Both the position numbers and the translations under genes were made by a program. Under the pieces are notes generated by a model, which was given only the letters and a program-made list of their open reading frames with translations, was not told the DNA's origin and did not search any database. From Prorocentrum cordatum (taxonomy: Eukaryota; Sar; Dinophyceae; Prorocentrales; Prorocentraceae): a stretch of DNA of 64,000 nt. Shown here in pieces: positions 1-14,680 of this stretch. The first letter of the stretch is position 1; each line of letters begins with the position of its first letter. Location of the stretch: positions 1,836,735-1,900,734 of the forward strand of contig CAUYUJ010015282.1 of assembly GCA_963575745.1 (NCBI GenBank), given 5' to 3'.

Positions 1-3568
<3,568 letters not shown>

Positions 3569-4390
3569 TGCCTCCTCCTTCCGCCTTTTGTCAACCTCCT
3601 CCTCCTCCTCTTTCTCCTCCCTCCACCTCCTCCTCCTCCTCCTTCCGCGTCCTCCTCCCGCCTCCCCTTTTTTTTTCTTCACCTTCTCCTCCCTCCCGGC
3701 TTTCGTGGCAGACCAGGCGCGCTGGCGAACCTGGGGCCCGCGCTGCCGAGCCCGCAGCCGAGTGCTGCGCGCCACGGCCAGAGCTGCGATGTTGGGGAGG
3801 GCGTCCGCTGCAACGGCCGTGCCAGAAAAGGGTTGGTGGCTTCCGCTGGGCGGTCTGGGAAGGTATAGCCCCTGGCAGGTGGCCGTTTGTCGCCGGGCTT
3901 GGAAACTGGGGGCTTTTGGACGGTAGGCTCTCGGGGTCCCGTACACGGGGGCGTTGGCACATCCGGAAAAGTTGCAGCCGCGTCTCGAGACACTGTTCGC
4001 CCGTTCGTTTTGCGCAACCGTGTTTGGTCAAGTCCTGGTTCACAGCGACCTGGTGTACGAGGCCATGAGGCTCACGCGCCGGACGCCGGAGGGGGCCCAG
4101 GGTGGCGAAGCGGCAGTGGGGGCCTCAGCTGGCGCCCCCCGAGTGGCTCCCCGCCCTTTTTGTTCAGGCGTGGTGGGGGTCTGTGGGGCGCGCCACGGCC
4201 CCCGTGCACGTTCACGCATGTTGCACGTCCTTTGCTTTTTCCTCCTCCTCCTTCCCCTCCTCGTCCTCCTCCATACCTGATCCCTCTAAATAGTCACTCC
4301 CTGTCGCACCCCTAGAGGTGTCGATAGGGCGTGCCGGGCGCGTTGCCTGAGACCTTCTCACCATTATGATTATGCAGCCCGAAAGTCTTC
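3569..4390. other. CCT-rich tract, then GC-rich spacer; no gene seen
   Basis: 3569-3700 is pyrimidine-rich (CCT/TCC). 3700-4390 is GC-rich unique sequence. Open frames exist on both strands, but all are short, mutually overlapping and of biased composition (Arg/Pro/Gly). I see no recognisable motif. Confidence 0.5.
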
Positions 4391-4880
4391 ACAGCCTCAA
4401 GGATGGAGGGCGGTTTGTTTTCATAATGTGGCTCTATCTCCAGCACCGCGCACATTCGTTCCAACAAACTGTAGCAGCTTCAAGGGTGGAAGGCGGGCCA
4501 TTTGCATAACGATGCTTTCATACCAGCACCGCGAGCATTTGCTTTACAATATTGTTTTAGCTTCATGGAGGAAGGGTGGGCAGTTTTCAAATTGTGGTTG
4601 TCGCTCCAGCGCCGCACGCGTTCGTTTTAAAAAATGCAAATGGTTCAAGGTTGGAGGGCGGATGGTTCTCAACATGTTTTTTCGCGGTAGCGCATTACAC
4701 ACATGATTTCAAGTGTGCAACGGTTTCAAAGATGACGGGCGTAGCGCTGCTGAAATTCAGCTGTCGCCATCGCGCCGCGCACATTCGGTTCAAAAGGTTG
4801 CAACAGTTTCAAAGATGGAGGTACGTTCCTTTCCAAAACGTGGCTCTCGCCTTGGCGCCGCGCGCATTCGATTTCAAAAG
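4391..4880 (+). repeat. Tandem repeat, six diverged units of about 82 bp
   Basis: Units begin near 4391, 4471, 4554, 4636, 4713 and 4797, so lengths run 77-84 bp. Each unit reads roughly as a GTTGCAACAGTTTCAAGGATGG block, a GGGCGG block, TTTTCAAAATGTGGCTCTCGC, then CAGCGCCGCGCGCATTCG and TTTCAAAA. The last two units are closest to each other. Any short ORF here is a by-product of the repeat. Confidence 0.85.
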
Positions 4881-6164
4881 TTGTAACTGGCGTAAGGATT
4901 CGCGGAGTTGACGTCGTCGAAATGGTATTCTGGCACAGGTTGGGGCCATCAGGCCGTAATTGTCACGTTGTTTCGCGGCGTTGGGTCCCAGGGACGGTGC
5001 TCTGGCACGATGTAAGGTTGTCAGGACGCAGCAGTCGCGTTAATTTGTGGCGTCGAAGTCCAAGGAATTGTGTCTTGGTGCGACTGGTGATTCTCAGATG
5101 GTTGTCTTTCAGTTGTGCATTTTTTTGCGATGAACATGCATTGTTATAAGTACTTGTGAAGAGGAGACTTGGAGGGAGCATGTATTGCAACAGCGTTGAC
5201 GCGTCTTGGGCTTGCACTAGTCCCCTCCTCCTCCACATCCTCCTCCTCCCACTTATCATTCCGCTTCTCATGCACATTTCCCCTCGTCATTTTTATCTTC
5301 CTCGTCCTGGCTCCGTCTCCCGTCTCCTCCTCTTCATCCTCCTCCTTATCCCCCTGCTCGTGTGCCTCCCCCCCCCGACCACCGGCCCCCGTCCACAAAC
5401 AAACACACGCATATACACCACTTCCACCACCCGATGACGGTCGGCCGTTCTTGTTGCCCGGGAGGTGGGGCAGCAGAGCCCCTTCCACGCGTTGCTGCAC
5501 TTGGCCTCGGAGGGGGAGGCAAGGTGGCAGTGGGTGCTGCAGGCCCAGCAGGCTCGAGAGCTCCTCGTCTTCAGCGCCATCATCACCACCATTCGCATCA
5601 TACTCGAAGTACACATCTTCACAATCACCATTATGGTCTGCATCCCCACCATCATTACGAACATGATAACAATCAACGTGCACGTCATTATCGTCGTCCT
5701 CCTCCTCCTCCTCCTCCTCCTCCTCCTCCTCCGTCTCCTCCTCTTATTCATCAGCATCCTCATCATTAGCAGCAGCAGCAACATCATCTTCGTCGTCGTC
5801 ATCATCGCCGTCGTCATCACCACCAGCACCACTGTCATCCTTACCATCCAAAGTACCACCTCATGTCATCATCACCTCATGATTCTCCCCGTTCCCCTAC
5901 ATTGCAATTGTTATCCCCATCGTCCTTGCTCCTTGTGCTCCTCAGCCGTGCCGCTTCAATGTGAAGGACATCCACTTCGAGGTGGACCTTAGGATCACCT
6001 TCCGGCCCTGCGTGATGAGGCTTGCTCTGGTCGCGCGGCCTCTGGCCGCATTCGAAGTGCCCTCGTCCCCCGCCGTGGGATGATTGGGGCCAGTGGCACG
6101 TTCATTGGCCTGGGGCAATATATGCGGGCTGGGTGTTTACCATCATCAGCCCGAGGTGCCTTGG
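4881..6164. other. Spacer with CCT and (ATC/CAC)n low-complexity tracts
   Basis: 4881-5220 is unique sequence with no convincing frame. 5220-5400 is pyrimidine-rich. 5575-5890 is degenerate ATC/CAC/TCC repeat, with a purer (TCC)n block at about 5694-5740. 5900-6164 is unique and GC-rich. No complete gene is supported. Confidence 0.6.
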
Positions 6165-6452
6165 TCAGCTCGTGCATGGCGCCATCCTTGGCGCGCGGTG
6201 ATCTTCTCCACGGGCCGACAGTGGGCCGTACACCCCAGGCGCCTGAACCGCGACTTCTGATAGGCTTTGTGACATAAGAGTGACGACCTTGGTCGAGTTC
6301 ACGACCAGCTCGTCTTTCGCTATGTGCGCAGGCATCAGGCTAAAGGCGAGGGCCCCCACTAGCGCGGCAACGACTGGGCTGATGCTGCATGTAGGAGGAC
6401 CCTGCGGCTGCCACGCGCCCGTAGGCCATCGTCTCCGCAGTGTTGGTCGCAA
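6165..6452 (-). CDS. Possible gene fragment, unrecognised
   Basis: A 95-codon minus-strand frame. Its middle has unusually protein-like composition: a hydrophobic stretch (VVAALVGALAFSLMPAHIA) followed by KDELVVNSTKVVTLMSQSLSEVAVQA. The hydrophobic stretch could be one membrane segment. No domain is recognised, and no exon partner is clear on either side. The plus strand over 6440-6800 also carries an open Ser/Pro/Ala-rich frame ending in a basic cluster (AKRRRGG), so the coding strand is uncertain. It could be an isolated exon, a dead fragment or chance. Confidence 0.22.
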   Translation of the reverse strand: MRPTLRRRWPTGAWQPQGPPTCSISPVVAALVGALAFSLMPAHIAKDELVVNSTKVVTLMSQSLSEVAVQAPGVYGPLSARGEDHRAPRMAPCTS

Positions 6453-7552
6453 CCGCCGCTGCCGTCGCCGCGCAGCGGCCAGGGCCGCATCCGATCAACG
6501 GGCTCCTCCCGACCAAAAAGCACAGCCGCAGCGTGAGCAATGTGAGCGCGGTTGTGGCGGCCCCGACGGCGCCTTCTTGTTCGTCTGGGGCAAGCGTCAG
6601 CGGGGCGGCGCCATCGACGCCAGCGCCAGCTGCGACAATGCCGCGATCGTCTGTTCCGCACCCGCCGCCAACCGGCGAACCGCCTGCCAAGCGGCGACGA
6701 GGAGGCCAGTGCGGCGCGGTGGCCGCACCTGCACATGCCGCTCCACGGCGACGTGCCCTTTTGCGGCAGCGCACGGCCACCGCTTCCACATGGCGAGATA
6801 CGTGGTGATGTGCGTCGCTCGCGTGCACCGGGCCATGCTCGGAGCCCTGCTGAAGCCATGCGCGCGATCTCGCTCACGCAGCGCATCGACGGCTTCCTGG
6901 GCATAAGCTGCGTCAAGATTTGACCGAGCGTTTACTGGCACGGTGGGGTCGCTATTATGTCAGACGTTTCAGAGCATCGCGGTCCTGGGCGAGCCCGAGG
7001 AAAACTTCCGTTGGCAATTTTCTGATCACCCGCCTGTCATGCTCACATAGGGCGCGCGGGCGCTCGGTCTGTACATGGCATGGTCAGTCTCGCCCACGCC
7101 CTCTCCCTTTCTCCGTCTGCGAGATCCGCGCTTCCCCATTCCCATCAAAGAGTACGAGGTCATTGCTCGTCTGGAACTTCTGGAGCGGGATCCCTCCAGG
7201 TTGCTCGATCAGGCCGCCCTGCGCGGGCAGGCTGCCGACGCTGCGTTGCGTGTTCTTTCCCCGCAGAACTCTCCGACTTCGCCTGCAATTCGAGCAATGT
7301 TTGTTGTTTTGCTCGGCGCGTCGCGCAGTCGAGCAGGGGGGGGGGAGGGCGGAGGAGGGCGGAGAAGGGAGGGGGAGTAGGAGGGGGGAGGAGGACGAGG
7401 AGGGGGAGGAGGTGGAGAGGGCCCCCAGGTGGATGCGCGATCCAAATACTCAGACGCGTCACAGGTGTTGGGCAACATCGCATTATGACTGGTGGTTCAA
7501 TCCTGCCACGAAACAGCATCGGCGTGCGCCCCGGACCAAGCTAAAATTTTAC
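6453..7552. other. GC-rich spacer with a purine tract
   Basis: Open frames are present in several phases, as expected at this GC content, but none carries a known motif. 7338-7430 is a G/A-only stretch rich in GGA. Confidence 0.5.
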
Positions 7553-7630
7553 GATTCGACCATTTCGAAGTTGATCGACGCGCGGCAACTGAATTTGCCG
7601 CGCGCCGGCCAACTTCGAAATTATCGAATC
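7553..7630. repeat. 78-bp foldback palindrome (MITE-like)
   Basis: Three nested inverted segments pair in order: GATTCGA (7553) with TCGAATC (7624-7630), TTCGAAGTTG (7564) with CAACTTCGAA, and GCGCGGCAA with TTGCCGCGC around a short central loop. The layout is what a small non-autonomous foldback element or a deliberate DNA hairpin would have. No target-site duplication is obvious. Confidence 0.75.
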
Positions 7631-9310
7631 TCTGACGCGACGTCGGCGGTGGCGCCGCGGGCGATGACGCGACGTGGCTACCAAAGCCCGACTCGACGGT
7701 GGCGCCGACGCGGCACTGTGGACCCTGGAAAAGCTGCTGGGCGAGAACGGCGAAATCATTGAGGTTTGGAAGCACAAGTGATTTGCCCCCTGCAGCATCG
7801 CGGCTTCAAGCCTGCAGGCCAGCGCCTGCGGCGAGGTCGAAGGCTCACCTGGCGTTGCAAATGCATCAATGTGGCCCTCGCCCTTCCTCCGCCCCCCCCT
7901 GCCCTGCCATTTCCTGCCCCCCTCTCCTCCTTCCTGCCAATTTATTCGGCGGCGCGCCTCGGGGGGCGGGGCGGAATGGGGGTCTTCGAAGGCCGGGCGT
8001 GTCTTAGAAGCCGTCCGAAGGCGCGCTGCTTCTGAGAACCCCCCCGCGCCGCCCCCCGCCCGCCGCGGCGCGCTGCCGATTCTCACCGCCCCCATATCCT
8101 ACCGGCGCCTTCCAGGGGATGCGCGCGCACGTTGGAGAGGGCCCCATTGATGCGCATGGATTCGGAGGGCCCGTGCATAAGCACCTTCGCGCCGCCGGCG
8201 ACGCAGCGCGATCGCGCGGTCATCGAGCGCGTGGCCATTATGACAGCGCGTTCCCGACGCTCGTTTAGTGCCCGGCCCCATTGCGAGAGTTTCGTCGCGC
8301 GGAGTTTCATCGAAGAGCTCGTCGAGCACGAGCTCGACGACATGAGATTGGGCGCGACTCGGGGGCACCCGACGCAGGGGGCATTATGCAAGTATCATAT
8401 TGCTGAACCCACTCTGGCCAATATTGCGAGAACACCATTCCCGAGGAGAGTGGAGAAGGCAGGGCGACGAGGAGGGGGGAGGCGGAAGAGGGGCAGGTGC
8501 ACGGGGGGATGAGGGGTGGGATAGCGAGAAAGAGGAAGTGAGCAGGAACGCTGCCAGCGGTTCTCGGCCCCCCCCCCAGCGCACGCCCTTTGCCGCGATG
8601 CGGTTCAAGAAGGGCGGCTCCCGCGCGAGGCCCAAGAAGCGTCGATGCTCTGAGCCCCGCGACGGTGAACCAGGATGTTTTTGTTGCAAATGCGAAGCAG
8701 TGCGCGCCACATGCATTTTCTGCGATGCAAAATCACAGCGCAAGCGCAAGCTCGTCCGCTTGGAAGCCCCTGCTGGGACTGACTTCCAAGCGCTGCGTCT
8801 CAGCGCTGCCGGGGCTTGACGTTCCCTGCGCGACCTCCTGGCGAGGCGTAGTCTCGGGGGCCCGGATCGGCGGATGGGGGGGGGGGGGCGGGCTTCCCAG
8901 AGGCCCGAAAGTGCCATGTCCATGCCATGGGAAGTGCAACCTGCCATAGCTCATCCATCCCCCATGCGGGGCATAGGGCGCGCATCCAGCATGATAATGT
9001 GCATGCCTCGCGAGATCATTAGTTCATGGATGCACAGTGGGGGGGCGTGCCACGAAACGCGTTGTTTTCTTCCTGGGCCCACTGGGCGTTTCAAGTTTCG
9101 GCGGTTTGCAGCGCTGCGAGATCTCTCTCTGGAAATCCCGGGGCTTTAGAGTTGGATTCTCGAGGCGCGCTTCATGCGGCCGAGTTCCAACTGCGCGCGC
9201 GCGCTGGGGATGAACTTGCGTTTGGTCGCGGGATGGCCGCTCGATGTGATCGACGTTGTCTGAGAAGGAGGGCGCGCTCGGATGTCTTGCCGCCCCCCGC
9301 CGTTGCCCGC
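7631..9310. other. GC-rich spacer; no supported gene
   Basis: The region contains C- and G-runs (7890-7930, 8030-8060, 8565-8575, 8876-8890). A small perfect inverted repeat lies at 8319-8340 (TCGTCGAGC, loop ACGA, GCTCGACGA). One copy of a dispersed TTAGAAGC/CTTCTGAGAA motif lies at 8003-8036. Frames are open but overlap on both strands and look like GC-driven noise. Confidence 0.5.
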
Positions 9311-9640
9311 CGCCCTCTGGAACGCTCGCCGCGAGAAGAGGGGGCAAGTTAGGGGGGTGTTCCGCCGTGTTTTTGTTCCCTGCCTCTGGAACGCTTGCGC
9401 GAGAAGGGGGGGGGGGGGGGGGGGGGCAGGTTGGGAAGGTGCGTCGCCTTCTCGTTTGCCAGCTGCCCTCTGGAACGCTTGCCGCGAGGAGAGGGGGGGC
9501 GCGGGGGGGCGGGGTTAGGAAGGCGCGCCGCCATCTCCTTCTGCCCGCTGCCCTCTGGGGCGCTCGCCGCGAGAAGGGGGGGGGAGGGGGGGGGGGGGGG
9601 CAGGTTGGGGAGGTGCGCCGCCTTCTCCTTTCTTCGCGGC
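9311..9640 (+). repeat. Tandem repeat, four units of about 69-85 bp with poly(G)
   Basis: Units start near 9311, 9380, 9463 and 9548 with CTGCCCTCTGGAACGCTYGC. They continue through CGCGAGAAG and a G-run of variable length to GCAGGTTGGGAAGGTGCG, then CGCCTTCTC. Differences in G-run length account for most of the unit-length variation. Confidence 0.85.
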
Positions 9641-10345
9641 CCGATGTTGCTCGCCAACGTTCTCTTCGACTGAGACGGGCCGCTCCTTCCCCTTGTGCCT
9701 GGCAACCCCAAGGGCGCCAGGGTAATCGCGCTTCGCGGCCCATGTCACCCCCAGGCCAGAGAGCTGCCCTTTCCAAGGCGCCCCCCCAGGGCCGCGAAGA
9801 TAACCGCGCGTCGCGCATCGCGGGTCGCGATGCGCGAAGTTAGGTAACCTAGTTGGCCCCCGCGATCCTGGCCCGCTGATCCTGGATTCGAACTCGGCAT
9901 CGCCGCCGCCGCCGCCGCGGGGGTGCATTCGGCGAGGAGGTCCAGAGCCTTCCGAGCGATGTCTCCAGAGAGAGGGGGATGCGTGGATAGGGCATGGGGG
10001 TCGGAGGTGACTCGAGCGAGAGAATGGGGGACCCTGCCGCGGAGCCCCCACGGCTCCTCGCCCTGGTGGTAATGCCGCGTTTCGTGCTGTTGCTCTCGTC
10101 TTGCTCCTGGCTACCACTGCTGCTGCTTCATTAACTATCGGGATTCCTCTGTTGCCCCCACCTCTCAACTCATTCCCTTTGCCGTCTGCTGCAGCTCCTG
10201 CTGCTGTTGCTCCACAATTACACAATATGGAAATATTCTCCCACTTCCCCTGATGGCGCCCAGAAGATATCCGACACCCCCCCGCGTATTGTTTTTCACA
10301 CACAGGATTCCCGGGAAACGGGTTCTCGCTTGTGTTTTTCCCCCA
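9641..10345. other. GC-rich spacer
   Basis: Unique sequence with a (CCG)n stretch at about 9900-9920. Minus-strand frames are open but show no recognised domain. Confidence 0.45.
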
Positions 10346-10545
10346 GAATGTTGCTCTCGCCGAGGCGCCGGCTTCATTTTCGGGCCCCGCTCGTTCCGAA
10401 TCGTGCTCCCGCTGCAGCGCTGGCTTCATTTCCGTGCTTCCGGTCTTTCCGAATCGTGTTCCCGCTGCAGCGCTGGCTTCATTTCCGCGCTTTCGCCCGT
10501 TTCGACTCGCGCCCCCGCTGCAGCGCTGGCGTCATTCCCCGTGCC
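10346..10545 (+). repeat. Tandem repeat, four units of 52-53 bp
   Basis: GAATCGTGCTCCCGCTGCAG with CGCTGGCTTCATTTCC recurs at 10398, 10451 and 10504. A more diverged first unit starts at 10346 (GAATGTTGCTCTCGCCGAGG). The period is 52-53 bp. The array runs directly into the (CAC)n block. Confidence 0.85.
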
Positions 10546-10556
10546 ATGCCACAGCA

Positions 10557-10745
10557 CACGCGCACACACACACACCACCAGCACCACCACCAGCACCACC
10601 AGCAGCACCACCACCACCACCAGCACCACCAGCAGCAGCACCACCACCACCAGCACCACCACCACCACCACCACCTCCACCACCACCACCACCACCACCA
10701 CAACCACGCACACACGCACGCACGCACGCACGCGCACCACCACCC
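10557..10745 (+). repeat. (CAC)n/(CAG CAC)n and (CA)n microsatellite
   Basis: ACACAC at 10560-10575, then CACCAC and CAGCACCAC permutations to about 10700, then (CACG)n to 10737. The long His, Thr and Val frames here are microsatellite by-products. Confidence 0.95.
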
Positions 10746-12231
10746 ACTAGTCCGCGGATAGAGAAAATCAGCGCCATGGTAAGGGATGGGAGGGAGGGGT
10801 AGGACGTCAGATATGACGCGCGCGCACCTAGCTTGCCCCCCCCCCCTCCTACTCCTCCTCCTTCCCCCCCCTCTGGCGGTCCATTGATGCTATCCTCGTT
10901 CTTACTCGCCACTCCGTCGAGGGCCACCCCTTTTTCGCCTCTCCCCCCGCCCGCATCCTATCCTCTCCCGCTCCTCCACTCTTATCCTCTCCTCCCTCCC
11001 TTCCCATAATTTTCGCATCTCCATGCGCCCCCCCCTCCACCCTGCCTCTCCCGCGCTCTTCTTCCCGCCCGGCTGCCGCGGCCCGAGGGCCCGCGACGCC
11101 CCCGGCGCCGGCGTGTCCGAAAGCCTTGGTTGGGCGAGCCGCGCTCGCCCCACGTGCTCTGCTGCTCGCGTCTTGGAACTCTTGGCCCCGCTTAACTTTC
11201 AGTGCCTTCCTATTTCGAGAATTGAAGAAAAACGCTCTGCAAAGTATAGTCGCGAACCGACGGGCCGAACCAAACCCAAATCTATCAAACGCGCTCCCAC
11301 TTCATATTTCTACTTACTTCTCGCCACCGACGCACTGGCATCGAGGGCTCGGGATGGGCGCGCGTCGCGAGGGTAAGTAAAATTCCTGCTCTACTCCACC
11401 CCCGCCCTCCCAATCGGTCGCCGCATCCTCCATATCGCCCTCCGCCCTCCTGCTCCCCCCCCCCCCCTTCGGCCCCCGATGCGCGACCGCCGACGACGTC
11501 GTCGTCGACGTCGCCGACGCGCGACGGCGACGACGCCATCGACGTCGACGACGTCAGCGGGGAAGGAAGAACGAGCAGACGAGCGGGATGAGAAGCGGGC
11601 GGGGATCCGCGGCCGTTCGGCTTAAATTATGAGGGTGGGCCCCGCCGCACCATTATCTCCAATAGTAGTCCTGGGGGCGCAGGAGGATGAGCAGGGGTGA
11701 AAGTCGATCGCGGGCGCCAGGGCGCGGCGGGACCAGACTGCCGCTCGAGAGCCGGCGCGGGCGCATCCAGATGCACCCGAAGCCTTCCGAAACGCTCCTG
11801 GGGATCTCCAGAGCACCCAGACCTCCGGCGCATGTCCACGGCGCATCTGTTCACGAGATCGGGCCTCTCGGGACATCGGTCGGGACGGGGCCGTCAGAAA
11901 AGAGCCCTGGACGAGAGAGCCGCGAGCGGGTCGAGACCTGGCTGGGGCCCGGGGGCAATTCCAACCCCTAGGAGTGGAAGAAAGCCCTCTCCCTGGCCGC
12001 CAAGCGTATGTTCAGCGCAGGGAAGTTCGAGGGAAACGCCGCGGCTTGGATAGGTCAGAACGGGGGCGGCACGGACCCTCTCCAGAAGGACCCCCGGGGA
12101 ATGAGAAAGATGAGGCGGTAGAGGTTGCATCGGGTTCAATAGAGGGGGCGCTGGCAGCGCGCAGATGGGGGCGGGGGAACAGCGGTGCCTTCGCAGAGTG
12201 GGCGGGGACGGGGTGCTCATCGCGCGCCCTC

Positions 12232-12275
12232 GGGGAGCTTCTAAGAAGCCCCCGAGGGGCTTCTCAGAAGAAACC
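12232..12275. repeat. Copy of dispersed CTTCTAAGAAGC foldback motif
   Basis: GAGCTTCTAAGAAGCCCCCG is followed by AGGGGCTTCTCAGAAG, forming a near-perfect hairpin. Related copies lie at 8003-8036, 12545-12700 and 30655-30720. Confidence 0.6.
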
Positions 12276-12544
12276 CCCCCCCCCCCCCCCGAGCGCAGCC
12301 GAGGATGGGCATGGCAACCAGGACTGCGAGAAGCATCGGGTTCGGCTGCGCGCGGCGATGGAGACCGGGCCAGAGCGCGCCACCAGCAGCTTCTTTGTCG
12401 CAGATGCTTTCTTGGAGCTGGACGCGACTTCCAAGGGGGAATTGCTCGGGGGCGAGGTCGAGCCGCGCGAGCAGAAGGCGCTCGATCGCGCCTTCCCTGC
12501 GCTGTTCTCGCGGGCCCCCCCAGCCCGGGGGGGCGCGTCGGAGA

Positions 12545-12700
12545 GGGGAGGCCTTCCGAGGATTCTTAGAAGCGTTCCCGTTTCAGAAGCTCTCGCGGGC
12601 TTCGAAGAGGGCCCCCATGCGGTTTCTCAGGATGCCGAGGGGGGGGGGGGGGGGGGGGGGGGGGGCCTTCTAAGAAGCCTCGGAAGAGGGCCGCCTGCCG
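12545..12700. repeat. Clustered copies of the dispersed TTCTAAGAAGC motif
   Basis: GGCCTTCCGAGGATTCTTAG, then GTTTCAGAAGC, CTTCGAAGAGGGCCCC and GGTTTCTCAGGATG, and after a poly(G) run CCTTCTAAGAAGCC with TCGGAAGAGGGCC. The same words in shuffled order make up the copy at 30655-30720, so this is a repeat family rather than chance. Confidence 0.55.
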
Positions 12701-13010
12701 CTCATTCTCCTCCTCCTCCTCCTCCTTCTTCCTCCGCCTGTTCTTCTTTCCCCGCCGCCTCCCCCTCCCTCTTCCCCATCCTCCTCTTCCTCTTCCTCCT
12801 CCTCCTCCGCGCCGTTCGACTCGTACTTTTCCGCGCCTCCTCGCACCCCCCCCCCCGCCCTCCCCCAATTTTCCGTTCGCGCGCTGGGGCTGTCAGGGAT
12901 GGTGCGGGACGGGGCCATCGAAAGGTCAAAGTGGCCACGGGCGAGGGCGCCAAACTGCGCCTGCGCGCGCGAGTTTCTTAGGAACAGCGACGTTGCAAGG
13001 GCGCTGGGCG

Positions 13011-13125
13011 TTTTAATTGTGGGCCCGCAGTGGGCCAAATCTGGGGAGGGGCCTGGGCGCCTGCCCCGCCCCGGGCTGGGGCAGACGCCCAGACCCCCAA
13101 CAATGACCGCGCCTCGCCATTAAAA
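13011..13125. repeat. 115-bp foldback element
   Basis: TTTTAAT (13011-13017) is matched by ATTAAAA (13119-13125). Inside, CTGGGCG..TGCCCC pairs with GGGGCA..CGCCCAG around a GC-rich loop. The arms remain alignable with gaps along their length, as in a small MITE. AT-rich tips in otherwise GC-rich DNA strengthen the case. Confidence 0.65.
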
Positions 13126-13815
13126 TCCCGGCAAGAGGGTTCATCTGCGACGGGCGCCCTGAAGAAGTCAGCCGAGTGCGCGGTCGCGAACTACCCCTGC
13201 CCTTCCCAATCTCCGCGGGCCCACTCAAGTGGTAGGTCGGAGTTCGATCTAACGTCTTCGGCCGACGCTGCGTCAGCGGGTGATCGGGCGTCTGCCGGCG
13301 GCGCTGCGTCATCTCCAGACGACGAGGGCTCGGGTTCGGAGGTCGAGGATGCGACTGGCGCGCTCCTCCGCGCGGCCTGTCTCGGCATCTGCGATGGCGC
13401 GCAGCTGGGCCCCGAGGCCATTCACGCCCCCGCGCCAGTTCCTCCCGAGTGCGCGGCTGGCGTCAGGCGCGAGCTCAACATGAACCCGCTGAAGGCCATC
13501 GGATTCGACGAATTGTCGAAGCGGAAGCAGGCGGCGACTGACAAGGAGACGACGGCGAAGGCGAAGGCGAATAATAATAAGAAGGCCTCCCTCGGCACGC
13601 GCATGAGGCGCAAGCGGCGCCAGGTGCAGGGCGAGGGCGCTGCAGTTGAGAGCGCTGCGGATGAGGGCGCTGCAGATGAGGGCGCTGCAGATGAGGGCGC
13701 TGCTGATGAGGGCGCCGCAGACGAGGGCGCCGCAGATGAGGGCGCTGCAGATGCTCGGGCTGAAGGGGAAGAGTCGCCGCTCATGTCGCGGGCGAAGAAG
13801 GCGAGCTCTCCTTCC
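13126..13815 (+). CDS. Gene fragment with AADEG pentapeptide repeats
   Basis: The frame is open without an ATG until 13480, so this is probably one exon or a broken gene. In order: a Ser/Ala/Asp-rich low-complexity part (SADAASAGDRASAGGAASS), an acidic stretch (DDEGSGSEVED), a more globular part (GALLRAACLGICDGAQLGPE, then MNPLKAIGFDELSKRKQAA), a basic cluster (RMRRKRR), and about seven tandem copies of AADEG encoded by a 15-bp minisatellite at about 13660-13750. The frame then runs into CCT-rich sequence, where coding evidence ends. The basic cluster could be a nuclear signal. Function not recognised. Confidence 0.35.
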
Positions 13816-14073
13816 GTCTGCGTTTCTGCATCGCCCTCATCCTCATTTCTCCTTCCCCCTCCTCCCACTCCTCCTCCTCCTCTTCCTCTTCTTGCTCTTT
13901 CCTTCGCCCGGGCAATCCTCCTCGTCGTCGCCCTCCTCCTGCTCCTTTTGCCCCTCATGGTCGCCGCCGTCCTCCTCCTCGTCTTCGTCCTCCGCCCCCC
14001 CTCATCCCCCCCCCCCCCCCTCCGGCCCTCTTCCTCTTCGCCCCCCTTACTCCATGTTCTCCTCTGCCCCGCG

Positions 14074-14104
<31 letters not shown>

Positions 14105-14680
14105 ATCTCACCCTCCGGTTGTCGTTCCTGCAGATGCCCTTCCAGGAGGCAGCCCCGCAGACGAGTTCTCCAGCGCGATCAGCGCGGGCAAGATCCGGAA
14201 GATGGCCGACGGCAAGCCGGCGGTGAGGAGGATTTCCAGGCGTGGGAGATCCCATAGCTGCACATCTGGACGCTCTCCATCCACCCCCACACAGAGCCCT
14301 TCGCCCCGAAGGATTCAGCGCGGGCGTCGGGGGTTGGAGAATAGCCAGATTGACCGAAAGTGCAGCTACGGGATCTTCCCAGGGCCTTCAAGAATGACAT
14401 CGACGGCGCGCGGGGGGAGATCGAGCGCGCGTCGGATCCGACGGCAAAGCACGAGTGAGCCGATGCGCAGCCCCCCCCCCCCCCCAGCATCCCCTTCCAC
14501 TCCCTTCTCTTCCTCCTCCCCCTCCGCCTCCTCCTCCTCGTCCCTCTTCTCCTCGCCCTCCTCCTCCTCCTCCACCTCCCCCCCCCTCTCTTCGCCCCCC
14601 CCACCCCCCCCCCCTCATCTTCCTCCCCTCTCCCCCCCCCCCCCCCCCCCCCTCCTCCATTTCATCTGGTGGCCCCGCTC
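13816..14680 (+). repeat. Pyrimidine tracts: (TCC)n and poly(C)
   Basis: 13830-14110 and 14470-14665 are nearly all C/T on this strand, including C-runs at about 14078-14100, 14468-14485 and 14632-14652. 14111-14467 is unique GC-rich sequence without a supported gene. Confidence 0.85.

Larger units (their letters stand above)
10746..13010. other. GC-rich spacer with C/G runs and CpG palindromes
   Basis: 10840-11030 is pyrimidine-rich. 11480-11560 is an unusually dense run of GACGTC/CGACG/GTCGTC, including the perfect palindrome CGACGACGTCGTCG. 12635-12665 is a poly(G) tract and 12700-12860 is CCT-rich. No gene is supported. Confidence 0.5.

Noticed and set aside
9875-9895. tRNA-like GTTCGAATC (minus strand)
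   Set aside because: The flanking bases do not form the 5-bp T stem, and no cloverleaf is possible.
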